Assembly (NCBI GenBank): GCA_024734495.1
Contig: JALMQS010000681.1
Location: forward strand, 5,209,353 to 5,273,352
Length of the DNA: 64,000 nucleotides
Reading direction: 5' to 3'
Source: Forficula auricularia
Lineage: Eukaryota; Arthropoda; Insecta; Dermaptera; Forficulidae
Part shown: in pieces, positions 32,723 to 42,432 of the stretch
Layout: each line of letters starts with the position of its first letter
Position numbering within the stretch: position 1 is the stretch's first letter
Made by a program: the position numbers and the translations under genes
Notes under the pieces: generated by a model
Seen by the model: the letters and a program-made list of their open reading frames with translations, nothing else
Told to the model about the DNA's origin: nothing
Database searches by the model: none

Positions 32723-33724
32723 TGCAATGGTCCTGTGGATTGAACCATAATTTATTTTTAATTAATCAATTAAATTCTTATTTTTATTCATCATTAAGTC
32801 TAATTGAGGCAATCAATTTATCATCAAACAAGGGAAACTTATAAATTCTGGGAAAGCATAGTAAATGACCAACGATTAACAATATAGAAGAGCATTGACA
32901 TGAGCAAGTTCACTATTCATTGACTGACATGTCATGAGAGAGAGTGTGCATATCTACTACTATCAAGTGCTCAGAATATATCTACACAAATACTGTTATA
33001 TTCAAGTTCCGCAAGTCATTGACATGACATGAGTGAGGCGAATTGACAATACACATTCTATTATTATTACCACAGCGAGAGAGCCAAAAGCTGCAACTCC
33101 TCCTGATATATATATATATATGTTCTATATTCCTTTCTTCATCGAGTAACCTTCGTCATCTAAGGCCCAGTATTAATGGTACACGTTCGTCGCTAATACC
33201 AGGACTTCCGGCATACAAGGCGCATACCGCTGATATATATATAATTATCTACATTGAGACCCGAGAAGCACACCTTCGAAGTCGGCGCTCAAACCCATTA
33301 TATATATATTATTCTCACCGGCCGTTCTTCAGCAGCGACGAGTCTATCAATAATCCCGCTGGACACAAACGAGTTTGCCGTGTACGAAATTCTCTCTACT
33401 TCACCTCAACTAATTGTACTGCTAAGGAATAAAACTATATCATTGTCTATTATAACCGCTGGTCTGTATAACATTATTTATAGCATTAGTACCAGGAAGC
33501 CCATTTCCCTACATCCTTCACTCATCACCTCAAATTTCATTCTCCATTTCAGGGACGTGCCACTTGGATCAGTCACTGAGGGACACACCTACCCCATTAA
33601 TAAATAGCGAAGCAGATAAATTTAATAATAACGTAATAAAATAAAGCCCAATTTCCCTCGTACATAAGTCACATTACTCCCCCCCCCTTGCCCCTTAATA
33701 ACCCCCACCCCCTCGTGTGGTGTT
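32723..33724 (+). repeat. 5' LTR
   Basis: It matches 36646-37642 essentially base for base at a constant offset of 3,923. Differences that I can see are confined to C-run length (about 33680 and 33712) and a TG dinucleotide near the end. It carries TATATATATATA at 33108-33122 and AATAAAATAAAG at 33635-33646. The 117- and 129-codon frames inside it are duplicated in the other LTR only because the LTRs are identical. Confidence 0.85.
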
Positions 33725-34095
33725 CGTAAGCTGGGATTGAGTAGGCCGCAAAAGAAGCCGGTATTCTACTGATCCAGGTGACAATCCCTATTCATTTTCA
33801 AAAAAAATCATTTCATCTCACAATTTCCTGGTACTATAATTCTGAAAATATTTGAAAGTAGCTACGTTTACCCAGAGATTAGAGGGTTCCTTTGTTTGAA
33901 AAAAAATTTTTTATTATATTGAAAAAGAAAAATTTACAAAAAGTTTATTCTATATTTATATTTGCCTGAATTAAAAATAAGTAAATAACCAAAGGCCATT
34001 GACATTCCCACCTACCGATTATAGATTAAAATACATAATATTTATTAATCATTTTTGTTGATATTACTATTTGTTTTTTTTCTGAGCTACCCAAA
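33725..34095 (+). other. LTR element 5' leader
   Basis: CGTAAGCTGGGATTGAG follows the LTR, then 350 bp of AT-rich leader up to the ORF. TGGTGTTCGTAAGC could be a primer-binding site, but TGGTGTT is also present at the end of the 3' LTR, so the boundary is ambiguous. Confidence 0.45.
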
Positions 34096-35346
34096 ATGCC
34101 ACAAGGGGATCGAGACGGTGATATTGGGGAAACTGCAGATCGCAGGCCATCCCTATTAACTAGCTCCGACGAGACGGGAGTCGTTGCGGAGGGGACGTCC
34201 GGATTCGCTAGTGCGGAAACGGGCTCGGAGGCAGCGTCGTCTACACCAACTGCTGGCATGGAACCTGAGACCAATAATGCGAACAACGAACTAACAATCG
34301 GCTCCACCTACATACGAGAGACACTCGACAGAGCAGCAGGTGATATGAACCTGCCCCCAACCCCCTCCACACCCCCTAGTACTAGACCCACCATCCCCAA
34401 TAATAATGATACGAATGCAATATTGGTTCGGCTGCTGGAAAATATGAATAATATGAGTAGCGATATGAATAATATGAGTAGCGATATGAATGGTAAATTG
34501 GAACATATGAGTAGCGATATGAATAATATGAGTAGCGATATGAATGGTAAATTTGAAAATATGAGTAGCGATATGAATGGTAAATTTGAAAATATGAGTA
34601 GCGATATGAATGGTAAATTTGAAAATATGAGTAGCGATATGAATGGTAAATTTGAAAATTTGGATGGTGAATTTAGAAGTATGAATGATAGATTCGATAA
34701 TGTAGATGGCAAATTTGAAAATATGAATGGCAAATTTGATGAAATGACCAGTAAGCTTGATGGGATAGATAGTCGAATCAATGAGCATTCTGGAAGGTTC
34801 GAAAAGATAGATCTCAAGCTACAAAGCTTCGATCAGGAGATTAACATTATCAATAGTCAACTAACAGAAATTGATAATAAGGGCAAAGAAACCACACAAG
34901 AACTCAATTCACACCCCTTTAAGAATATTAATATTAGTCCCATCATAGAGCCCACCACCGAATTAAAGTCAGTAACATATCTACCCGTCATAGAGATTAA
35001 TGAACCAATTATCAGTCAACAAATTATCAAAATTCCATCCTCACAGCCCCCAATAGAAACACATACACCAGTTATTAATAATCAAGAAATTATTAAAATT
35101 CAGCCCCCACCGCCCTTAGTTAAAATCGATACAAATCCCCTAATCGAAATCACCCCCACAAATAAAATTTCACTTGGTTTGAAGACACTTTATAAAGAAT
35201 ATTCCAAATCATTTTTAAGCTTAAAATTAATAAAAATAATTTTATTAATAATATTTATTAGCCACGTGCTTCAGAATCAAGTGCACCCCGGAACCCTGGC
35301 GTTGGAACAAATCGTTCGTAACGCCTCGCGGAATCACACACGCTAA
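34096..35346 (+). CDS. Coiled-coil / membrane-anchored gag-like protein (416 aa)
   Basis: This is the only long ORF of the LTR element. The start ATG has a CAAAATG context and follows an in-frame-closed leader. Residues 1-100 are acidic, Ser/Thr/Gly/Pro-rich and probably disordered. Residues 105-265 are a long predicted coiled coil with an 11-residue repeat (NMSSDMNGKFE) in three exact copies at about 155-187 and degenerate copies around them (MNDRF, VDGKFENM, IDSRI). Residues 270-360 are rich in Pro, Ile and Thr, with repeats of an EIIKI/QIIKI type. Residues 373-393 (SLKLIKIILLIIFISHVL) form a hydrophobic, probable membrane segment, and the short tail ends NASRNHTR with an N-glycosylation-like motif. 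No zinc knuckle, protease or RT is seen. By position it is gag-like, but I cannot assign a family; the membrane segment is odd for gag. Confidence 0.75.
   Translation: MPQGDRDGDIGETADRRPSLLTSSDETGVVAEGTSGFASAETGSEAASSTPTAGMEPETNNANNELTIGSTYIRETLDRAAGDMNLPPTPSTPPSTRPTIPNNNDTNAILVRLLENMNNMSSDMNNMSSDMNGKLEHMSSDMNNMSSDMNGKFENMSSDMNGKFENMSSDMNGKFENMSSDMNGKFENLDGEFRSMNDRFDNVDGKFENMNGKFDEMTSKLDGIDSRINEHSGRFEKIDLKLQSFDQEINIINSQLTEIDNKGKETTQELNSHPFKNINISPIIEPTTELKSVTYLPVIEINEPIISQQIIKIPSSQPPIETHTPVINNQEIIKIQPPPPLVKIDTNPLIEITPTNKISLGLKTLYKEYSKSFLSLKLIKIILLIIFISHVLQNQVHPGTLALEQIVRNASRNHTR
34441..34665 (+). repeat. 33-bp in-frame tandem repeat
   Basis: The unit AATATGAGTAGCGATATGAA then TGGTAAATTTGAA occurs three times without change from 34558 to 34656, with shorter variants from 34441. 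Being a multiple of three and of 11 codons, expansion adds whole hendecads to the coiled coil. Confidence 0.95.
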
Positions 35347-36645
35347 AATCAATGAAAGGAAAATATTTTGTTGATCCACGCGAAATCTAAGAAAATTGTC
35401 TTCCCACTGATACCCGTCTTAAAAATGTAAGAATAATAATCAAGCCAAGTTTCTATTTATTTCTCCCCTATTATCATATTAATTTCTTATTACTTTCATG
35501 TGTTGTATATATAATTTGTTCAATAAAATCTCCGCGTTAATTCTAATAAAATTTCATAGCCCCACCTTCTTATAAAATATAAATTTACCAGTCCCCATTA
35601 AATTCTTAATTATATTATTTCAGATATTATTATATAAATATCAAAATAGTAATCTATTATTAATAGCTAACGATTAAAATCACTAATTCATTCGTTCCCA
35701 GTAAAAGCAGTAAATAGACAAATACATTAATCCGTTCTATTAAATTCACTTTTATAAAATCAAGCGAGCCCTCATTTTTATATTTTGTCATTAGTTTTTG
35801 TTTTTATTTCTTACCTGATTAGCTAAATGTTAGATCCCCTATTAAATTTACATCTCACCCACCCACAATAATTATTATATTTTAGTCCCCTATTTTAAGT
35901 ACCCCAGTGATATCATCTATCTTGTTATTTGTTTTGTCAAACCAGTCATTATTAAAAGCTATGATTGTCAATGCTATTGTGATCAAATCAATTACATAGT
36001 ATAATACATTTATATTTTTGCCATCTATTATAAATTGCAAACTCGAATTATCATTATCAGAGCCTGCTACTGCTTGCATTTTCATTATACCTTCTCTACT
36101 CAGGTCACTCACTTATTAATCCCTAATCCCATAGAATCATAACAACCCAAATATCAATATTATTCGAATAAAAGAAGATATTCCTAATTCCTTGTGTCAT
36201 GTGCCATAAACACAAACCCCATAGTAACCCTAAGCACCTCTGCCCTTCCATATTAAATAATTTTCTACCCTTTTTACCTGTTGCTCGAAAATCTGGTGTG
36301 TCTCGAGGTAAGTGGACGCAAATGAATCAATATTTCACTTAACGCCTAAATTACTCTAAATAAACATGTTAGTCGTGTGATTGTTCCCACCCTGAATCTG
36401 GGACGATTAATATACCCTGGTGAATTGAGTGAGGTCTCGGCGATGCGTTTTCGAGTTACCGTGCGTTCTGGTGAGTCTGGAGTCCGTCTGTCCGCAACCC
36501 CGATACATAAATAAATAATCGAGCATTTTTGTCCCCAATAAATACCCCATAAACAAGTATCAAAAGAAAAATAAATGAATATCTATCAATATCCCTATAA
36601 TATCTCAATATATTTAATCATTTTTCTTTGCCATAACGTCGGAGG
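35347..36645 (+). other. LTR element 3' internal region, no pol
   Basis: 1.3 kb between the ORF stop and the 3' LTR. It is AT-rich, with no RT or integrase motifs in any frame. A 76-codon minus-strand frame at 35882-36112 has one hydrophobic segment (VIDLITIALTIIAF); I do not regard it as established. The region 36270-36500 is less AT-rich (GGTGAATTGAGTGAGG, CTGGTGAGTCTGGAGTC), and the element ends in the purine-rich GTCGGAGG. Confidence 0.5.
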
Positions 36646-37642
36646 TGCAATGGTCCTGTGGATTGAACCATAATTTATTTTTAATTAATCAATTAAATTC
36701 TTATTTTTATTCATCATTAAGTCTAATTGAGGCAATCAATTTATCATCAAACAAGGGAAACTTATAAATTCTGGGAAAGCATAGTAAATGACCAACGATT
36801 AACAATATAGAAGAGCATTGACATGAGCAAGTTCACTATTCATTGACTGACATGTCATGAGAGAGAGTGTGCATATCTACTACTATCAAGTGCTCAGAAT
36901 ATATCTACACAAATACTGTTATATTCAAGTTCCGCAAGTCATTGACATGACATGAGTGAGGCGAATTGACAATACACATTCTATTATTATTACCACAGCG
37001 AGAGAGCCAAAAGCTGCAACTCCTCCTGATATATATATATATATGTTCTATATTCCTTTCTTCATCGAGTAACCTTCGTCATCTAAGGCCCAGTATTAAT
37101 GGTACACGTTCGTCGCTAATACCAGGACTTCCGGCATACAAGGCGCATACCGCTGATATATATATAATTATCTACATTGAGACCCGAGAAGCACACCTTC
37201 GAAGTCGGCGCTCAAACCCATTATATATATATTATTCTCACCGGCCGTTCTTCAGCAGCGACGAGTCTATCAATAATCCCGCTGGACACAAACGAGTTTG
37301 CCGTGTACGAAATTCTCTCTACTTCACCTCAACTAATTGTACTGCTAAGGAATAAAACTATATCATTGTCTATTATAACCGCTGGTCTGTATAACATTAT
37401 TTATAGCATTAGTACCAGGAAGCCCATTTCCCTACATCCTTCACTCATCACCTCAAATTTCATTCTCCATTTCAGGGACGTGCCACTTGGATCAGTCACT
37501 GAGGGACACACCTACCCCATTAATAAATAGCGAAGCAGATAAATTTAATAATAACGTAATAAAATAAAGCCCAATTTCCCTCGTACATAAGTCACATTAC
37601 TCCCCCTTGCCCCTTAATAACCCCCCACCCCCTCGTGGTGTT
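36646..37642 (+). repeat. 3' LTR
   Basis: Near-identical to 32723-33724 (see above), including the AT-dinucleotide runs and the AATAAA. The near-identity indicates a very recent insertion or gene conversion between the LTRs. Confidence 0.85.
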
Positions 37643-38883
37643 ATATAAGAGAATTCTTAGAATAATATAGATTAAGGGATTTCTAAACGGCGACAAATAA
37701 GAAAATCACCTAAAAACGGCCACTCGGACCTCTCCCAATCATAACGTCATTTTAAATTAAAAAATATAATCTAATTCTACTTTAAGAGATCTGTACATGA
37801 ATAGTTCACACTTTATGATAAAAAATTTATTTATTTTATTTTTGACATTTCTCAAAATAATCATTCGATTAAAATATTAATTGGATTTTTTGAAAATGAA
37901 TATATATACATATATGTAATATATATATATATATATATACAGAGCTGAAGTAGATGGATGGCATACGGGGGTATGCGGAATATACCCTGTGCTAGTTGAA
38001 AATTTTAAAATTTTTGAGACAATAAATTTTTGAATATTCAGCTAAATACTAGTATTTTAAATTGTTTCAATTTGCTTTTAAAATGATAATTTAAAAAAAT
38101 ACCCTACTAAAACATTTTAATTTATTATTTTATTAATTATTTATATATATTAATAATATGTTAATCATTAAACCAATAATTATAAAATCTTGAAATATTT
38201 GGTACCAAAAAGTAAGAAAGTGCAGTGTAACTTTTCAAAAATGGTATCTTCTATTCAAGTTATCTTATGGTTTGTACAAAATTCCTAAAAAAAGGTCTGT
38301 AACGATTTTTTATAAAAAACAAGACGACTACTAGGTACCTATAAAAAAACTTTTTATGATTTCATAAATTAATCATACAAAAATCACCGATTCGCGATTG
38401 AATCAAATATAGGAAACATATGATTAATTAATAGTAAACACCTAACATACGTGTTCACAGATCTAGCGCGCTAGACTGGGAGATTGAATATATAACATCT
38501 CAGATTTCAAATTCATTTTGTGATCCATCCAAAAGTGTCATGCGGGCAAAATGCAAAATGACTTTGGATTATAGCTCAATGGATCATATATTGTTCATTC
38601 TCTTGGTCCAGACTTAAGAATCACAGACTCCAATAGCTTCAACCAGCAGTAGTCTCGCGATTTATATCTTGTTTAAAAAGTGCGATCAAAACAATTTTCG
38701 TAAATATGTTAATTATTCTTTAATAGAGAAATATGATAAATTTATTTGATTCCATGAAATAAAAATTATCAATAAAGTACTAATAAAAAGTGATCTCTAA
38801 CGAGCAACGAATTTTGATTGCATACATGATAATTACGTAAAATACTATAAAATTCATTAAAAAATTAATATCATTTTTTATTT
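37643..38883. other. AT-rich DNA, nothing recognised
   Basis: No supported gene. A (TA)n run lies at about 37917-37940. A TCTAGCGCGCTAGA perfect palindrome is at 38460-38473. Confidence 0.45.
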
Positions 38884-39331
38884 TTCGTTAAATTGAAGGG
38901 TTGGCTTTGTCACAAATATAATAAAACAATAATTTTAATAACTATTTGTAGTTCAGTGATAAACGTTTTTATAAATTGTTGCTATATATATATATATGTG
39001 TGATTGTAATGAATTGTGTGATGTATCTATATTGAAGATTTAAGAATGAATGTTTCATGTGAAATGACAAATTCCGGTTCTTGAACGAGATGGATGTATG
39101 TATGATTTCAAATTATTGCAAAAAAATTTTGTGTTATATAATTTTCTATAAAAAGAAAAAATGTAAATAAGTGTTTCATTTCAATTTTTAGAACTACTGA
39201 GGATGGTCGACCAGTGGTGACCGAAACTGTATAGTTATCAATTAAATAATACAAATAGTTATTAAAATTATTGTTTTATTATATTTGTGACAAAAACCAA
39301 CCCTTCAATTTAACGAAAAATTTAAATCAAG
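38884..39331 (+). mobile_element. Inverted-repeat PLE-like element with hammerhead
   Basis: TTTTTCGTTAAATTGAAGGG, then TTGGC and TTTGTCACAAATATAATAAA, is inverted at 39246-39331. The arms are about 75 bp, matched almost throughout, and enclose 290 bp. A hammerhead-type motif precedes the right arm at 39192-39236. The arrangement resembles non-autonomous Penelope-like copies with inverted pLTRs. No ORF is present. Confidence 0.7.
39192..39236 (+). ncRNA. Hammerhead ribozyme-type motif (PLE style)
   Basis: Parts in order: stem I AACTA; core CTGAGGA (CUGANGA); stem II GGTC ... GACC; GAAA; short stem III CTGTA with a GUA cleavage triplet; stem I partner TAGTT, perfectly complementary to AACTA. 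All conserved core positions that I can check are present. The minimal stem III is typical of PLE hammerheads, which may act as dimers. Confidence 0.7.
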
Positions 39332-39960
39332 TCACTTAAGTTCTGGAAGAAAATCATTTTTTATTTTAAATAAATTCTGATAAAATGTATGTACAGACAA
39401 TGTTATCTCCCTATAGTCCTTTGACTAAATTGATAATTATTAATGAAATATTAGCTCAACAAAAAAATAAAGAACATAATATTTATTTTTAAAAAAGAGT
39501 GTTGCTTTTTATGGGGTGAGCGAAGACAAAAGAACCCTAAAGAAGAAGCGAGCGACAAATACACTCCTCCCTTTACCCTTCTCTAATGTCTCTTCTTAGA
39601 CCGCATTCTTTTAAACTAATTGAGAGAACCATTTTGTTTTTCATTGTTCCAATATTGTTAAATTATTCCACTTCATGTGCGAGCCAGCTTAAAATTTGAA
39701 CCAAGTGCAGATTATGAACCATTCTTATCGGACAGAGAAAAGGAAGGAGTCGAGTTTTTCCTTCCAAAAGAAGGGCCTTTGCTTTCGGTCCTATTAAAAT
39801 TCACTGATTTTAGGAAACTAACTTAAAAAAAAATTAAATTGGATCATCGATTTCACACATCCGCATTTATCATTTAATATTTTTTAAGGAAAACGGGGCC
39901 ATATTACTCTCACTACAATATCTGTCTGTCCGTAAGAGCATTTTAGCTTGTAAGCCAATA
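39332..39960. other. No recognised gene
   Basis: AT-rich; a patch at 39520-39600 is purine-rich without an open frame of note. Confidence 0.45.
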
Positions 39961-39968
39961 GGGATAGT

Positions 39969-40127
39969 CGAGGGGTGAACAGCGACCTAATATCGTGTAC
40001 AGCTACTTCCACTTTCATTTCCAAGTAGAAAACAATAGATGAAGGGGCATTATCTAATGAATTCCAAAACATTTCCACATAATACCAGAGACGTATACAC
40101 CTAATTCCAATCGCGGCTCATCCCCCG
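39969..40127. mobile_element. 159-bp MITE with CGAGGGGTG ends (copy 2)
   Basis: It is inverted relative to the 32.2-kb copy (shared TCCACTTTCATTTCCAAGTA, GGGGCATTATCTAATGAATT). It is flanked by GGATAGT on both sides (39962-39968 and 40128-40134), consistent with a 7-8 bp hAT-type target duplication. Confidence 0.8.
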
Positions 40128-40421
40128 GGATAGTTATATATATGTATAGTCGTAAAATCACCACAAGTTATACGCTGAATGGATCGTAAATTTCAGGTAG
40201 CTTTTTGCCTCTAAATAGCTTAAGTTTCAAATTTCAAGGCTCTGCGACTTACCGAAGACGAGAAATGAACGATTAAAATATTTATTTTGTGACATGTCAA
40301 ATTTAAAAGCTCTTTCTTTATTTCAATCAGATTAAAAATTATACACGACTAAAACTCATGAAACTTGATAAGTATACCACATTTTTAGCGAAATCGCTAG
40401 AGCAGTTTTCGAGAAACCGAT

Positions 40422-41474
40422 TCTATATATATCTACTCTTATTAAAGGAGCAAAAATTGTATATTTATTTATTTATATATATATTTATTTGTTTCTTGGT
40501 TCTATTTTGAAAACGGCCCTACCGATTTTGATGAAATACAATTTATTAACAAGTTTTGAGGATGAAAAAACGATCTGGCTAGGTCTGGACCTCATCAAAA
40601 TTCATCTTAATTGGATTTTTCTTAATTAAAGTAATTATTGATAGATGAAAATCTCAATAAAAAAAAATAAATCGGCGGATGTCGTATTAGAAACTGAGAC
40701 CTCTTGCATTTGAGGCAAGCACTCTACAACTGGACCAAAGAACTATTTTAAAAAACCTATGGTTTTTACTTTTACTAAAATGAATATTTTTGAATTAGAC
40801 TTTTATTATAAGTGTGAAATAATTGAATATATTTATATATAGCTATGTATTTAATAAATAGAATTTATTAGATAATTAGCAGCGCGATGCAAATTTGAAA
40901 TATGTATAATTGAATTAAGCTGAAAGAAAATTAATTTTTAATCCAGAAACATTAAATATATTAATAATTATTCCTTTGCCCCCCCCCCCCCCCACTCTTC
41001 TAATTAAAATTAAATATTCAATTCTCTTTTCTCCTGGCAATTATCCTTGCAATTGCCTTCCTAAAAAAATACTTGGTTGGTGAAAGTTATCACTTCTGTC
41101 GCACGTCCCGAGACGCACACATATTTTTTAATTTTATGTTTTTATTTCTAGATCCTATACGATTATTTTTTTATTATTATTTTCTTATGTATTTTATATA
41201 ATGTTTATCAATATGAACGAATCTGGGCAAATTGGTCTACGAGTAAACAATATACAACATAATATGTGAACCATTAGAAAGATAGAAATGCAAAAACTGG
41301 GTCGGGGGTGGGGGTGGATGTGGGGGGTGCAGGGTGGGGTGCAGTTGTGGGGGGTCCGGGGATGGGAGGGGCGGTTGGGGTGGGACAGAGTAGGGGTGCA
41401 GTGTTGGGGGCGAGGTCTATGGTTTCGGGAAGGGGGGTCAGGGGTTACCGAGCATCGCTCGGTGCCTCCAGGTA
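40422..41474 (+). mobile_element. Helitron candidate with G-rich interior
   Basis: TCTATATATATCTACTCTTA followed by words like AACGGCCCTACCGATTTTGA resembles Helitron 5' ends. The 3' part has a perfect 7-bp hairpin ACCGAGC/GCTCGGT at 41447-41463 about ten bases before GTACTAT. The last bases are CTAT and not CTRR, and the 5' flank is T and not A, so either the ends have mutated or the boundaries are wrong. Inside are a tRNA-like segment (40675-40745) and a G-rich strand-asymmetric tract (41298-41445), like the proven Helitron at 49.95 kb. Confidence 0.45.
40675..40745 (-). other. tRNA-like sequence (SINE head or tRNA pseudogene)
   Basis: The minus strand reads TTTGGTCCAGTTGTAGAGTG with a perfect A box (TGGTCCAGTTG) and a clean 5-bp anticodon stem, CTTGC/GCAAG, around CTCAAAT. 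The B box (AGTTTCTAATA) is decayed and the acceptor ends do not pair, so it is not a working tRNA gene. Confidence 0.55.
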
Positions 41475-41484
41475 CTATATATAT

Positions 41485-41675
41485 GTTAACTAGATGAACG
41501 CGAAAGTTGAAACTTTTATCCGGTCACTGCCCTATTTTGGTGGAATTGGGACCAGACTCGTTTTGATAGTGAACCAGGAGTTGAAAAAAGATACAGGACC
41601 CGCCCGGGTATGATCCGACATCTTCTGAGTTAAGCCCGCAGATGCATTCTCCATTTAAGCAATGGATCCCCTGAC
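41485..41675 (-). mobile_element. tRNA-derived SINE, second family
   Basis: The minus strand has a tRNA-like head (ATTGCTTAAATGGAGAATGC ... GGATCATACCC as degenerate A and B boxes) and then a body GGTTCACTATCAAAACGAGT, GGTCCCAATTCCACC and AGGGCAGTGACCGGATAAAA, ending GCGTTCATCTAGTTAAC. The body alone recurs at 41863-41974. Confidence 0.6.
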
Positions 41676-41758
41676 TAGATCCTATAATCAAATTTTATAT
41701 ATATTCAACTCTTTAGCTCAGGCGCGCTTTCTTCTATTTTCCTAATAGTATGGTTCTT

Positions 41759-42082
41759 ATAAATTTACTACAATGCCCATCTGTCTGATTCTTTGGGGAA
41801 TCGAAACAGATGAATTTTGTTCAGATATTCAATAATAAATTTTATTTAGAATGTTTATATGTTAACGTTAGATGAACGCGAAAGTTAAAACTTTTTATCC
41901 GGTCACTGCCCTATTTTGGTGCAATTGGGACCAGACTCGTTTTGATAGTGAACCAAGAGTTGAAAAATCATATAGTTAACATATAAACATTCTAAATAAA
42001 ATTTATTATTGAATATCTGAACAAAATTCATCTGTTTCGATACCTCAAAGAATCAGACAGATGGGCATTGTAGTAAATTTAT
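41759..42082. repeat. Palindrome with SINE body in its loop
   Basis: Arms of about 108 bp (ATTTACTACAATGCCCATCT to TTTATATGTTAAC) are inverted at 41975-42082. The 108-bp loop is a copy of the SINE body at 41485-41588. The arms are highly similar, with few mismatches (GGGGAATCG versus CGATACCTC). Confidence 0.85.
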
Positions 42083-42089
42083 ATATATA

Positions 42090-42385
42090 TGTCATTAGAG
42101 GTTTTTCGGGTTTCTCCGCGTGGGTTTGAGAGTTTTACTCGACGTTTCGGCTCTCCTTTTGGAGCCATTTTCAAGAGAGGGGGTGGGTGGTCTACGTGGT
42201 CTTAACCTTGTAGTCCAAGGTTCGTTTTGGAGGGTGTCTTCCGAGTGAATTTCTTCAGTCGGAAGGTTGCGTAGATTTGGATATTTAGGAAGTTTTTGGT
42301 GTTTTGTGGTTGAAGGTGTATTACTTACATTATGGTGGCTGACGTCTCGGCTGTTGCTGTCTTGAGAAAAAAACCTCTAATGACA
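42090..42385. mobile_element. 296-bp TIR element containing PLE hammerhead debris
   Basis: TGTCATTAGAGGTTTTT is inverted exactly at the right end (AAAAACCTCTAATGACA) and flanked by TA on both sides. Inside, minus strand 42130-42180 has AATGGCTCCAAAAGGAGAGC then CGAAACGTCGAG, the PLE hammerhead layout. Confidence 0.75.
42130..42180 (-). ncRNA. PLE hammerhead-type motif, core mutated
   Basis: Stem II (GGCTCC ... GGAGAGCC), GAAA and CGTC^GAG are present. The first box reads TTGAAAA where CUGANGA is required, so self-cleavage is unlikely. Confidence 0.5.
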
Positions 42386-42432
42386 TAGAACCTATCCGCG
42401 GAAGCCACACTGAACATATATATATATATATA

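Larger units (their letters stand above)
32723..37642 (+). mobile_element. Non-autonomous LTR retroelement, about 4.9 kb
   Basis: Two direct repeats of about 1 kb enclose 2.9 kb of internal DNA with a single long ORF and no visible reverse transcriptase, protease, RNase H or integrase. The LTRs start TGCAATGG. An alternative explanation, a tandem segmental duplication, is less likely because of the purine-rich GTCGGAGG directly before the second copy and the AATAAA near each copy's end. I cannot identify a target-site duplication (left flank AATAACG, right flank ATATAAG), and the primer-binding site is uncertain. It would depend on enzymes from another element. Confidence 0.75.

Noticed and set aside
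33043..33607. 117- and 129-codon frames duplicated at 36966-37530
   Set aside because: Both lie inside the LTRs; they are identical only because the LTRs are. They overlap in different frames and contain AT-repeat-encoded residues.
34291..34817. Two long minus-strand frames (165 and 169 codons) opposite the coiled-coil ORF
   Set aside because: They are shadows of the 33-bp repeat in the sense ORF, giving monotonous IATHIFKFT-type repeats.
40977..40994. Long C-run (also 5942-5954 and the G-run at 61718-61730) as functional elements
   Set aside because: Simple homopolymers, likely slippage products. Their lengths may also be sequencing-sensitive.
42130..42180. Active hammerhead ribozyme
   Set aside because: TTGAAAA in place of CUGANGA changes essential core positions.
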